From Streptomyces litmocidini (GTDB lineage: Bacteria > Actinomycetota > Actinomycetes > Streptomycetales > Streptomycetaceae), in the NCBI RefSeq assembly GCF_014649755.1, contig NZ_BMTQ01000011.1, positions 1 through 64,000 on the forward strand: a DNA stretch of 64,000 bases, written 5' to 3'. The position numbers were made by a program, and so were the translations under genes. The notes beneath the pieces were generated by a model. The model ran no database searches. It saw only the letters and a list, made by a program, of their open reading frames with translations, and was not told where the DNA came from. Of the stretch, positions 50,381 through 58,493 are shown one piece after another (positions within the stretch are counted from its first letter, which is position 1; each line of letters begins with the position of its first letter).

Positions 50381-51060
50381 CCAGCAACAAGAGGGACCTC
50401 GTCGACCTTTCGCACGTGGTGCGCGAAGGCATGACCACCTACCCCGGGCTGCCCGGCCCGGTGATCGAGGACCACATGTCGCGCGTGGACTCCCGCGACC
50501 GCTACTCCCCCGGGACCGAGTTCCAGATCGGCCGCATCACCCTCGTGGCGAACACGGGAACGTACGCCGACGTCCCCTTCCACCGCTTCGACGGCGGCGC
50601 CGACCTCTCGGAGGTGCCGCTGTCCCGGTTCGTCGACCTGGAGGGCGTGGCGGTCGGCGTCCCCGCCGGCTCTCCGAGCGGCATCGGTCCCGAGGTGTTC
50701 GAGGGCCTCGAGGTGACCGACCGGGCCGTCCTCGTCCACACGGGCTGGGACCGGCACTGGGCCACCCCGTCGTACGGGGACCCGGAGCACCCCTTCCTCA
50801 CCGAGGCGGCCGTCGAGTGGCTGGTGGCCCGGCGCCCCGCCCTGGTGGGCATCGACTCGGTCAACATCGACGACATGGCCGACCTGGCACGGCCCGCGCA
50901 CACCGGGCTCCTCGCCGCCGGCATCCCGGTGGTCGAGCACATGACCGGTCTGGAGCAGGTCGTGGGACGGGAGTTCCGCTTCCACGCCGCACCGATCCCC
51001 GTCGCGGGCATGGGCACCTTCCCCGTGCGGGCCTACGCCCTCGTCGACGGGGAAGGGTGA
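50377..51060 (+). CDS. cyclase-family protein (kynurenine formamidase-like fold)
   Basis: 227 residues. DLSHVVREGMTTYPGLPG is the family start. The metal motif HxGTHxDxPxH reads NTGTYADVPFH, so two of the usual ligands (both early His) are Asn and Tyr while Asp and the last His remain. Related proteins hydrolyse formyl or cyclic amides. ATG start overlaps the ArgG-like stop (ATGA), and its stop overlaps the next gene. It may open or form a ring in the pathway; function is inference. Confidence 0.8.
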   Translation: MTSNKRDLVDLSHVVREGMTTYPGLPGPVIEDHMSRVDSRDRYSPGTEFQIGRITLVANTGTYADVPFHRFDGGADLSEVPLSRFVDLEGVAVGVPAGSPSGIGPEVFEGLEVTDRAVLVHTGWDRHWATPSYGDPEHPFLTEAAVEWLVARRPALVGIDSVNIDDMADLARPAHTGLLAAGIPVVEHMTGLEQVVGREFRFHAAPIPVAGMGTFPVRAYALVDGEG

Positions 51061-52139
51061 CCGGCACCACCGCCGGCGCAGAGGACCACACTGCTTCTAC
51101 GAAGGTCGTGGACATGGAGAAGTACCACCTGGACGCCCAGGCCAACGCGGACGTCGACGAGCTGGTGCGGGAGTTGACCCGTGACCTGTCGAGCGTGCAC
51201 GAGGCGGCGTTCCACAGAAAGGCCGCGGTGCTCGCGCACGAGCTGCCGCGGGATCTCCGGGAGGCGCTCGTCGGGTTCCGCCTGACCGAGCCGTCCGGGG
51301 GGTTCCTGCTGTCCGGCATCCGGATCGGCGAGGAGATCGGCCCCACCCCCGGCGACTGGCACCAGCCCGCGGGGGCGGTCTCGCCGGCCCTGCGGGAGGA
51401 GGCCGTCTTCGTCCTGTGCGCGCAGCTCCTCGGCGACCCGTTCGGGTACGCGACCCTGCAGAACGGGCTGGTGATGCACAACATCGTGCCCATCCAGGGG
51501 CACGAGAAGGAACAGATCTCCTCCGGCTCGGAGGAGACCCTCGAGTGGCACACCGAGGAGGCGTTCCACCCCCACCGGGCGGACTACACGGCGCTGATGT
51601 GCCTGCGCAATCCGTACGGTGCGCCGACCACGTACGCCGAGATCTCCGACCTCGACATCACGGAGGCGGACCGCGCGACGCTCCGGCAGCCGCTCTACGC
51701 CACCCGGCCGAGCGGCTCGCACTCCGCGGAGCGGAACGCGTACACCACCCACCTGCCGGAGAGCCTGCACGCCCTGGCGAAGGAGAGCTTCGACCGGATC
51801 GAGGAGCTGCACCGCAACCCGCCGGCCGTGAGCATCCTGTTCGGCGACGACGCCGATCCGTATCTGTGCGTCGACCCCGACTGCATGACCCCGCTGACCG
51901 AGGAGGCGGCCGGGGCGCTGGAGCGGCTGTGCGCCGAGATCAACCGGAAGCTCCAGGACGTCACCCTCACCCCCGGTGACATCCTCTTCCTCGACAACAA
52001 CAGCGCGATCCACGGACGCCGGCCGTTCAAGGCGCGCTTCGACGGTGCGGACCGCTGGCTGAAGCGGATGAACATCACGCGCGACCTGCGACGTTCGCGG
52101 GCCCGTCGGCTCTCGGCCGACGACCGGGTCGTCCGTTAG
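51057..52139 (+). CDS. VioC/AsnO-like Fe(II)/2-oxoglutarate amino acid hydroxylase
   Basis: About 360 residues from the GTG at 51057 (overlapping the cyclase stop) or 341 from the ATG at 51114. TLEWHTEEAFHPHRADYTALM and RDRWLKR-type DRWLKRMNITRDLRRSRA are very close to VioC, the arginine beta-hydroxylase of viomycin biosynthesis. In the lid, VioC has RPDDSH where this protein has RPSGSH, so the acidic residues that hold the guanidine are probably missing and the substrate is likely not arginine. Last gene of the rightward operon; a strong hairpin follows. Confidence 0.85.
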   Translation: MTGTTAGAEDHTASTKVVDMEKYHLDAQANADVDELVRELTRDLSSVHEAAFHRKAAVLAHELPRDLREALVGFRLTEPSGGFLLSGIRIGEEIGPTPGDWHQPAGAVSPALREEAVFVLCAQLLGDPFGYATLQNGLVMHNIVPIQGHEKEQISSGSEETLEWHTEEAFHPHRADYTALMCLRNPYGAPTTYAEISDLDITEADRATLRQPLYATRPSGSHSAERNAYTTHLPESLHALAKESFDRIEELHRNPPAVSILFGDDADPYLCVDPDCMTPLTEEAAGALERLCAEINRKLQDVTLTPGDILFLDNNSAIHGRRPFKARFDGADRWLKRMNITRDLRRSRARRLSADDRVVR

Positions 52140-52166
52140 GGATCGTCTCGACCGGTCGACGGACCC

Positions 52167-52200
52167 GTGCGGCCTGCGGCCCTCCGGCCGCAGGCCGCAC
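52167..52200. terminator. perfect hairpin terminator
   Basis: GTGCGGCCTGCGGCC (52167-52181) pairs completely with 52186-52200 over 15 bp with a four-base loop. It lies between the convergent oxygenase and HAD genes and can serve both. Confidence 0.88.
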
Positions 52201-52204
52201 GCGT

Positions 52205-52849
52205 TCATCGGGCGGCGTGCAGCAGGGGGAAGACCTCGGCGACCGAGCTCACGACCTGTCCGGGGATCAGCCCTCCGTCCTGGAGGGGCCGGCCGCCGGA
52301 CACCCAGATCGTCGACATGCCCACGGCGGCGCCGCCCGCGATGTCGTGCTCCAGGGAGTCGCCGATCATCCAGGCTCCGTCGAGTCCGGTGCCCGCGCGG
52401 TCGGCGACCAGCCGGAAGATCTCCGGATCCGGCTTGCGCATCGGCTCGTCGTCGGCGAAACACACCACGTCGAACAGGTCTCCCAGGCCGTCCCGCATCT
52501 TCGGCTGCTGGTCCACCTCCGTACCGTTCGTCAGGAGGGCCGTCCGCCATCCCCGCGCACGCAGTTCCCTGAGGCTGTCCAGAACTCCGTCGAATGTGCG
52601 GGAAAGGCGAGGCACGCGGTCCAGGAATATGCTTCGGAGTTCATCCGGGGATTCGGTGAATCCGAATTGGTCGATGATGGCCTGAAAACTCTCCTGCGGG
52701 GAGACCGGACGTTGTTGTTCCGCCCGGAGGAACTCCAGCCCCGCCGCCCCGAGATTCCGCTGCTCGGTCAATTCGATGAACCACCGGTCCACTGCTCCGG
52801 AGCTGTCCACCAGTGTGTCGTCGAGATCGAAGATGGCGAATCTGTTCAC
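52205..52849 (-). CDS. HAD-superfamily hydrolase
   Basis: 214 residues, subfamily IA. Motif I FDLDDTLVD, motif II ALLTNGTE, motif III Lys in RKPDPEIF and motif IV MIGDSLEHDIAG. A small helical cap follows motif I. GTG start at 52849. It is probably a phosphatase. Since the cluster also encodes a CPT-like kinase, it might remove a protecting phosphate before or after export (inference). Co-directional with the aldo/keto reductase, 49 bp downstream. Confidence 0.82.
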   Translation of the reverse strand: MNRFAIFDLDDTLVDSSGAVDRWFIELTEQRNLGAAGLEFLRAEQQRPVSPQESFQAIIDQFGFTESPDELRSIFLDRVPRLSRTFDGVLDSLRELRARGWRTALLTNGTEVDQQPKMRDGLGDLFDVVCFADDEPMRKPDPEIFRLVADRAGTGLDGAWMIGDSLEHDIAGGAAVGMSTIWVSGGRPLQDGGLIPGQVVSSVAEVFPLLHAAR

Positions 52850-52898
52850 GTGGGACCCATCGTGTCGTGTACGGAGGGGGCGGAGCGTCGGCGCCTCG

Positions 52899-53846
52899 CT
52901 ACTCGCGGGCGCCCACGGGTGCCGGCAGCGCGTCCAGCTCGGCGAGGTCCTCCGCCGACAGGACGAGCTCGGCCGCCGCGGCGTTCTGCTCCAGGTAGTG
53001 CGGAGTCTTGGTGCCCGGGATCGGGATGACGTGCTCGCCCTGCGCGAGCAGCCAGGCGAGGGCGACCTGGGCGGGGGTGGCGCCACGGCGCTCGCCCACC
53101 AGGCGGACCCGGTCCACCAGCGCGGCGTTGGCGGCCATCGCCTCCTCGGTGAACCGGGGCATGTCGGCCCGGAAGTCGCCCTCGGCGAGATCCACGGGGG
53201 TGGTGTAGCGCCCGCCCAGCAGCCCGCTGCCGAGCGGCGAGTGACACAGGAACGCGATGCCGTGCTCGCGGCAGAACGGCACGACGTCTCCCTGGAAGTC
53301 CCGTGTGAACAGGGAGAACTCCGACTGCACGGCGGCGACCGGGTGCACGGCACGGGCCCGGCGGACCTCGTCGGCGGACGCCTCGGAGATGCCGAGGGCG
53401 CGCACCTTGCCCTCGGCCGCGAGCTTCGCGAGCTCGCCCCAGCTCTCCTCCACCGGGACCCTCGGGTCGACGCGGTGCAGGAAGTAGACGTCGAGGTGGT
53501 CGGTGCGCAGGCGCCGCAGACTGGCCTCGAGGGCGGACCTGAGGTACTCCGGGCGCCCGTCGAGGGTGAAGTCCGTCCCGTCGAACCGGACGCCGCCCTT
53601 GCTCGACAGCACGGCCTCGTGGCGCCGGCCGAGCAGGGCGCGCCCGACGAGTTCCTCGTTGGTGAACGGCCCGTACACGTCCGCCGTGTCGATCAGGTTG
53701 ACGCCCAGGTCGAGCGCACGGCGCACGACGGCCACGGATGTCTCGTCGTCGCGGCGTTGCGGGTCGTAGGCGAAGGACATCCCCATCGTGCCCAGTCCTA
53801 TCCGGCCGACGACCGGACCTCCGGAACCGAGTGCGGTTGTGCGCAC
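52899..53846 (-). CDS. aldo/keto reductase
   Basis: 315 residues, NADPH-dependent TIM barrel. Catalytic tetrad: Asp and Tyr in NLIDTADVYG, Lys in VLSSKGGVRF, His in VYFLHRVDPR; NADPH-binding PIPGTKTPHYLEQN. The GTG at 53846 follows AAAGGA. The last recognisable gene of the accessory block. It could reduce the aldehyde released by the NRPS reductase domain to an alcohol, or be a general housekeeping reductase. Confidence 0.85.
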   Translation of the reverse strand: MRTTALGSGGPVVGRIGLGTMGMSFAYDPQRRDDETSVAVVRRALDLGVNLIDTADVYGPFTNEELVGRALLGRRHEAVLSSKGGVRFDGTDFTLDGRPEYLRSALEASLRRLRTDHLDVYFLHRVDPRVPVEESWGELAKLAAEGKVRALGISEASADEVRRARAVHPVAAVQSEFSLFTRDFQGDVVPFCREHGIAFLCHSPLGSGLLGGRYTTPVDLAEGDFRADMPRFTEEAMAANAALVDRVRLVGERRGATPAQVALAWLLAQGEHVIPIPGTKTPHYLEQNAAAAELVLSAEDLAELDALPAPVGARE

Positions 53847-54368
53847 GGAACATTCCTTTCGAGCAGGGGATGGGGATATGGCCCTGCTCTACCCTCACGG
53901 TCGGTGTCAACGCCCCGTCGCAGCACCATCGGCCGGGTCAGCATAGAATCCGCCGACATGGCGCGACAACCCCTTCAGGAAAAGGCGGTCGCCATGGCGA
54001 GGAGAACTCCGCAGTTCCTTGCGGACATTTCCGTCGGCGCGAACCGGCGCCATTCCGGCACAAGCCGAATTCCGCGTGCGCGGCGGTTCTCCGGCGGCAC
54101 GCCGGCGCGAGGGGGCCGGCGCCGGCCGCGGCCGGAGCGGTGGGCGCGGGGACCGCCGCACCCCCGTCACCGGGGGGCGGGACGACGGCGGTCCCCGCGG
54201 GGACGCGGGCCCGGGTCAGGGCCGGTCCGCGTCCGCGGCGTCTGGCAGAAACCCGGGAGCCGCTCCGGAAGTCCGTGACGCCGACGGACACCAATGTGCC
54301 GGACGCGTGTTAAGCCGGTGCTGCGGGCACGTGTCGCCCTCGTACCGGTTGCGCGAACTGCTCCCCCG
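53847..54368. other. 522-bp intergenic region with a strong hairpin (54146-54198)
   Basis: Marks the right border of the biosynthetic block. A 13-bp perfect stem (GCGGGGACCGCCG at 54146-54158 with 54186-54198) encloses a second GC hairpin, and probably terminates the cystathionine beta-synthase gene read from the right. A possible small open frame (53994-54278, beginning MARRTPQFLADISVGANRR) runs through the hairpin and becomes pure Arg/Pro/Gly, so I do not call it. Confidence 0.5.
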
Positions 54369-55757
54369 CTACTTCGTGCCGCCGTTGGCCAGGAAGGCCA
54401 GCAGGTCCTGACGGCTCACCACGCCCGTCGGCTTGCCCTCGACCAGCACGATCGCCGCGTCGGCGGACTCGCCGAGGACGGACATCAGGTCGGCGACCGG
54501 CTCGCCCGAGCCGACCTGCGGAAGCGGCGCGCTCATGTGCCGCTCCAGCGGGTCCTCCAGGGAGGCCTTCTTGGTGAAGAGGTGGTCGAGGAGCTCGCGC
54601 TCGACGACCGAGCCGACGACCTCGGCCGCCATGACGTCGGGGTGGCCGGCGCCGGGCTTCACGATGGGCATCTGGGAGACGCCGTACTCGCGCAGCACCT
54701 CGATGGCCTGGCCGACGGTCTCGTCCGGGTGCATGTGGACGAGCGAGGGCAGGCCGCCCTCCTTGTGGCGCAGGACGTCGGCGACGGTGGCGGTGGAGGT
54801 GTCCTCCAGGAAGCCGTGGCCGGCCATCCACTCGTCGCTGAAGATCTTCGACATGTAGCCGCGGCCCGAGTCCGGCAGCAGCACGACGACGACGTCGTCG
54901 GGACCGAGCTCCTTGGCGACCTCCAGGGCCGCGACGACGGCCATGCCGCAGGAGCCGCCGACGAGGAGGCCCTCCTCCTTGGCGAGGCGGCGGGTCATCT
55001 GGAAGGAGTCCTTGTCGGACACCGCGACGATCCGGTCCGTGACGTTCCGGTCGTACGCGGTCGGCCAGAAGTCCTCGCCGACGCCCTCGACCAGGTACGG
55101 ACGGCCGGAACCGCCCGAGTAGACCGAGCCCTCCGGGTCCGCGCCGATGACCTTCACCTTCCCGCCGCTGACCTCCTTGAGGTAGTTGCCGGTGCCGGAG
55201 ATCGTGCCGCCGGTGCCGACGCCCGCGACGAAGTGGGTGATCTTCCCGTCCGTCTGCTCCCAGAGCTCGGGACCGGTGGTCTCGTAGTGCGAGCGCGGGT
55301 TGTTGGGGTTCGAGTACTGGTCGGGCTTCCAGGCGCCCGGCGTCTCACGGACGAGGCGGTCCGAGACGTTGTAGTACGAGTCGGGGTGCTCGGGGTCGAC
55401 GGCCGTGGGGCAGACCACGACCTCGGCGCCGTAGGCCCGCAGCACGTTGATCTTGTCGAGCGACACCTTGTCGGGGCAGACGAAGATGCACTTGTAGCCC
55501 TTCTGCTGGGCCACGATCGCCAGGCCGACGCCGGTGTTGCCGGACGTGGGCTCGACGATGGTGCCGCCGGGCTTGAGCTCACCGCTCTGCTCCGCCGCCT
55601 CGATCATGCGCAGGGCGATCCGGTCCTTGACCGAGCCTCCGGGGTTGAAGTACTCGACCTTGGCCAGAACGGTCGCCTGAATGCCCGCTGTGACGTTGTT
55701 GAGCTTCACCAGCGGGGTGTTGCCGACGAGGCTGATCATCGAGTCGTGGAATTGCAC
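54369..55757 (-). CDS. cystathionine beta-synthase
   Basis: 462 residues. The PLP-binding Lys is in PGGSVKDRIALRM; EPTSGNTGVGLAIV and AGVGTGGTISGTGNYL are fold-type II loops. Two C-terminal CBS domains (~340-400, 405-462) are present. It condenses serine and homocysteine to cystathionine in transsulfuration. The GTG at 55757 follows GGAG by six bases; about 75 open upstream codons are not part of the family. Divergent from the SGNH hydrolase. Confidence 0.92.
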   Translation of the reverse strand: MQFHDSMISLVGNTPLVKLNNVTAGIQATVLAKVEYFNPGGSVKDRIALRMIEAAEQSGELKPGGTIVEPTSGNTGVGLAIVAQQKGYKCIFVCPDKVSLDKINVLRAYGAEVVVCPTAVDPEHPDSYYNVSDRLVRETPGAWKPDQYSNPNNPRSHYETTGPELWEQTDGKITHFVAGVGTGGTISGTGNYLKEVSGGKVKVIGADPEGSVYSGGSGRPYLVEGVGEDFWPTAYDRNVTDRIVAVSDKDSFQMTRRLAKEEGLLVGGSCGMAVVAALEVAKELGPDDVVVVLLPDSGRGYMSKIFSDEWMAGHGFLEDTSTATVADVLRHKEGGLPSLVHMHPDETVGQAIEVLREYGVSQMPIVKPGAGHPDVMAAEVVGSVVERELLDHLFTKKASLEDPLERHMSAPLPQVGSGEPVADLMSVLGESADAAIVLVEGKPTGVVSRQDLLAFLANGGTK

Positions 55758-55860
55758 CGTAATCTCCGGGGTCTCCGTAATGGTGTGGCCAGCGTATGCG
55801 TAGTCGGAGCGGGTTACGGGGCAGTTAGACCCTGAACGGCTTGAAGGAGGTGACGGCCCC

Positions 55861-56856
55861 ATGTCGAGGGCGAGGGTGGCGCGGCGGATCGCGGCGGGTG
55901 CGGCGTACGGCGGCGGGAGCATCGGACTGCTCGGTGTGGCGGCGGTGGGGGTCCTCCTGGCCGAGGCGCAGCTGGCCAAGCGCACGGTCTACGGCGCCCC
56001 GGCGCCGCTGCCGCCGGTGGCGGACGGCCTCTACGGCCGCGCCTTCGGCACGGAGGACCCGCTGCGGCTGGCCCTTCTGGGTGATTCCACGGCGGCGGGC
56101 CAGGGCGTCCGCCGCTCGGGGCAGACACCGGGCGCGCTCCTCGCCTCCGGCCTCGCGGCGGTCGCGGAGCGCCCGGTGGTGCTGCGGAACGTGGCGCTCT
56201 CCGGCGCCCGCTCCGACGACCTGGAGCGCCAGGTGTCGCTGCTGCTCGCGCAGCCGCTCGGGCCGCCGGACGTGTGCGTGATCATGATCGGCGCGAACGA
56301 CGTCACGCACCGCCTGCCGCCCACGGAGTCCGTGCGGCTGCTCGCCTCGGCCGTGCGCCGGCTGCGGACGGCGGGGGCGGAGGTGGTGGTCGGGACCTGC
56401 CCGGACCTGGGCACGATCGAGCCCGTCTACCAGCCGCTGCGCTGGCTGGCGCGGCGGGCGTCGCGGCAGCTGGCGGCGGCGCAGACGATCGTGGTCGTGG
56501 AGCAGGGCGGGCGGACGGTGTCGCTGGGCGACCTCCTGGGGCCCGAGTTCGCGGCGAACCCGCGCGAGATGTTCGGGATCGACAGCTTCCACCCCTCCGC
56601 GGAGGGGTACGCGACGGCGGCGATGGCCGTCCTGCCGACGCTCTGCGCCGCACTGGGCGTCTGGCCGGAACCGGACCGGCTGGAGCCGGAGCGGCGGGAG
56701 AACATGCTGCCGGTGGCGAGGGCGGCGGCGGAGGCGGCGCGGGAGGCGGGGACGGAGGTCACGGGCGCCCGCGCTCCGTGGGCGCTGCTGAAGCACCGCC
56801 GCCGTCGCCGCCTCCCGGTCGCCCCGGAGCCTTCCCCGGAGGACGCCCAGACGTGA
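55861..56856 (+). CDS. SGNH/GDSL-family hydrolase, membrane-anchored
   Basis: 331 residues. An N-terminal signal anchor lies at ~8-35. Catalytic blocks: ALLGDSTAAGQG (Ser), GARSDD (Gly), MIGANDVTH (Asn) and GIDSFHPSAEGY (Asp-His). Probably an extracytoplasmic esterase or lipase. The C-terminal ~40 residues are basic and low in complexity. It has a near-perfect ribosome site, AAGGAGGTGA, eight bases before the ATG. Confidence 0.9.
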   Translation: MSRARVARRIAAGAAYGGGSIGLLGVAAVGVLLAEAQLAKRTVYGAPAPLPPVADGLYGRAFGTEDPLRLALLGDSTAAGQGVRRSGQTPGALLASGLAAVAERPVVLRNVALSGARSDDLERQVSLLLAQPLGPPDVCVIMIGANDVTHRLPPTESVRLLASAVRRLRTAGAEVVVGTCPDLGTIEPVYQPLRWLARRASRQLAAAQTIVVVEQGGRTVSLGDLLGPEFAANPREMFGIDSFHPSAEGYATAAMAVLPTLCAALGVWPEPDRLEPERRENMLPVARAAAEAAREAGTEVTGARAPWALLKHRRRRRLPVAPEPSPEDAQT

Positions 56857-56883
56857 CCCGCGCGCCGGGACGTCGCCCCCGCC

Positions 56884-56943
56884 GTGGCCGGCCCCGTCGT
56901 GGCCGCCCCCGTCGTGGCCGGCCCCGCCGTTGCCGCCCCCGCG
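56884..56943. repeat. 15-bp tandem repeats (4 units), intergenic
   Basis: Four units of about GTGGCCGGCCCCGTC begin at 56884, 56899, 56914 and 56929 with one to four changes between them. They lie just past the SGNH hydrolase stop. They could be translated as MAGPVVAAPVV, but this does not look like a gene. Confidence 0.8.
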
Positions 56944-56960
56944 CCCGCCGTCATGGGAGT

Positions 56961-57000
56961 CGTTCCGCCGGGGCGGGACGATTGCCCACACGGCGGGTGG
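56961..57000. repeat. degraded copy of the recurring intergenic hairpin
   Basis: CGTTCCGCCGGGGCGGGACG followed by ATTGCCCACACGGCGGG has the same order as the copies at 7734-7776 and 18845-18893, with two mismatches turning the core stem into G-U pairs. Intergenic, upstream of the thiolase gene. Confidence 0.65.
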
Positions 57001-57026
57001 GGCAGTGGTCCGGGTGGGGATTCGAC

Positions 57027-57040
57027 TGAGCGTTCGCTTA
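57027..57040. promoter_or_regulatory. TGAGCG-TT-CGCTTA inverted repeat, candidate TetR-type operator
   Basis: A near-perfect 14-bp inverted repeat (one mismatch) 100 bp upstream of the acetyl-CoA acetyltransferase start. TGAGCGxxCGCTTA resembles operators of TetR-family repressors of lipid metabolism in actinobacteria. No such regulator is adjacent. Confidence 0.45.
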
Positions 57041-57140
57041 GAAAAGAGGTCCGCGTCACACCGTCCAAGCGGTGACCCGTGCGGTACGTACAGGTAACTT
57101 CCCTTTCAGTCCGCCCACTCCGCACCCTCATGGAGCCGTG

Positions 57141-58361
57141 ATGCCCGAAGCCGTGATCGTCTCGACCGCCCGCTCGCCCATCGGCCGGGCCTTCAAGGGC
57201 TCCCTCAAGGACCTGCGGCCGGACGACCTCACCGCGACCATCGTCCAGGCCGCCCTGGCGAAGGTGCCGGAGCTGGACCCCCGCGACATCGACGACCTGA
57301 TGCTCGGCTGCGGCCTCCCCGGCGGCGAGCAGGGCAACAACCTGGGCCGGATCGTCGCCGTGCAGATGGGCATGGACCACCTGCCGGGCTGCACGATCAC
57401 CCGTTACTGCTCCTCCTCGCTGCAGACCTCCCGCATGGCGCTGCACGCGATCAAGGCGGGCGAGGGCGACGTCTTCATCTCGGCCGGCGTCGAGATGGTG
57501 TCCCGCTTCGTGAAGGGCAACTCGGACTCGCTGCCGGACACGCACAACCCGCTCTTCGCCGAGGCGGAGGCCCGCACGAAGGCCGTCGCGGAGTCCGAGG
57601 GCTCCACCTGGCACGACCCGCGCGAGGACGGCCTCGTCCCGGACGCGTACATCGCGATGGGCCAGACCGCGGAGAACCTGGCCCGCTGGAAGGGCATCAG
57701 CCGCCAGGAGATGGACGAGTTCGGCGTGCGGTCGCAGAACCTCGCCGAGCAGGCCATCAAGAACGGTTTCTGGGAGCGCGAGATCACCCCGGTGACGCTG
57801 CCGGACGGCACGGTCGTCTCCACGGACGACGGCCCGCGCGCGGGCGTCACGCTGGAGGGCGTGCAGGGCCTCAAGCCGGTCTTCCGCCCCGACGGCCTGG
57901 TCACCGCCGGCAACTGCTGCCCGCTGAACGACGGCGCCGCCGCGCTGGTGATCATGTCCGACACCAAGGCCCGCGAGCTCGGTCTGACCCCGCTGGCCCG
58001 GATCGTCTCCACCGGCGTCTCCGGCCTCTCCCCCGAGATCATGGGCCTCGGCCCGGTCGAGGCCTCGAAGCAGGCGCTCAAGCGCGCCGGCCTGACGATC
58101 GGCGACATCGACCTCGCCGAGATCAACGAGGCCTTCGCCGCCCAGGTCATCCCGTCCTACCAGGACCTGGGCCTGGATCTGGACAAGGTGAACGTCAACG
58201 GTGGCGCCATCGCCGTCGGCCACCCCTTCGGCATGACCGGCGCCCGGATCACCGGCACGCTGATCAACAGCCTCCAGTTCCACGACAAGCAGTTCGGCCT
58301 GGAGACCATGTGCGTCGGCGGCGGCCAGGGCATGGCCATGGTCATCGAGCGCCTGAGCTGA
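57141..58361 (+). CDS. acetyl-CoA acetyltransferase (thiolase)
   Basis: 406 residues. Nucleophile Cys90 in TRYCSSSLQTS, His in AVGHPFGMTGAR and second Cys in MCVGGGQGMAM, with EINEAFAAQV between them. It catalyses reversible thiolysis/condensation of acyl-CoA; the degradative type is as likely as the biosynthetic. The ATG at 57141 precedes PEAVIVSTARSPIGRA, the normal start. Two hairpins follow the stop. Confidence 0.93.
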   Translation: MPEAVIVSTARSPIGRAFKGSLKDLRPDDLTATIVQAALAKVPELDPRDIDDLMLGCGLPGGEQGNNLGRIVAVQMGMDHLPGCTITRYCSSSLQTSRMALHAIKAGEGDVFISAGVEMVSRFVKGNSDSLPDTHNPLFAEAEARTKAVAESEGSTWHDPREDGLVPDAYIAMGQTAENLARWKGISRQEMDEFGVRSQNLAEQAIKNGFWEREITPVTLPDGTVVSTDDGPRAGVTLEGVQGLKPVFRPDGLVTAGNCCPLNDGAAALVIMSDTKARELGLTPLARIVSTGVSGLSPEIMGLGPVEASKQALKRAGLTIGDIDLAEINEAFAAQVIPSYQDLGLDLDKVNVNGGAIAVGHPFGMTGARITGTLINSLQFHDKQFGLETMCVGGGQGMAMVIERLS

Positions 58362-58370
58362 CCCGGCGCC

Positions 58371-58409
58371 CGGATCGGCCCGGAGCCCGAACCGGCCCGG
58401 GCCGATCCG
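58371..58409. terminator. hairpin terminator of the thiolase gene
   Basis: CGGATCGGCCCGG (58371-58383) pairs perfectly with 58397-58409 over 13 bp, beginning 10 bp past the stop. Confidence 0.8.
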
Positions 58410-58493
58410 CGACCGCCCGGGCCGGAGCCCGGTCCGGTCCCCCGCTCTCCACGGCCCGAACCCGTCAACCGTGCCGCGTCCGAGCCGTGACCG

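Noticed and set aside
51057..52139. Assignment as an arginine beta-hydroxylase (viomycin/capreomycidine pathway)
   Set aside because: Although close to VioC, the lid residues that hold the guanidine appear to be replaced (RPSGSH for RPDDSH) and no capreomycidine synthase is present.
27959..53846. Interpretation of the cluster as a chloramphenicol cluster
   Set aside because: No 4-amino-4-deoxychorismate synthase, PAPA mutase/dehydrogenase, arylamine oxygenase or halogenase gene is present; extra ArgG-like, CAS-like and ATP-grasp genes do not fit.
53994..54278. Small basic open frame beginning MARRTPQFLADISVGANRR
   Set aside because: A ribosome-like AGGAAAAGG lies upstream and the first ~25 residues look plausible, but the rest runs through a perfect hairpin and becomes Arg/Pro/Gly only; more likely a leader or chance frame beside a terminator.
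56884..57075. Open frame MAGPVVAAPVVAGPAVAAP
   Set aside because: It is a translation of the 15-bp tandem repeats and the hairpin element; no gene-like ending.
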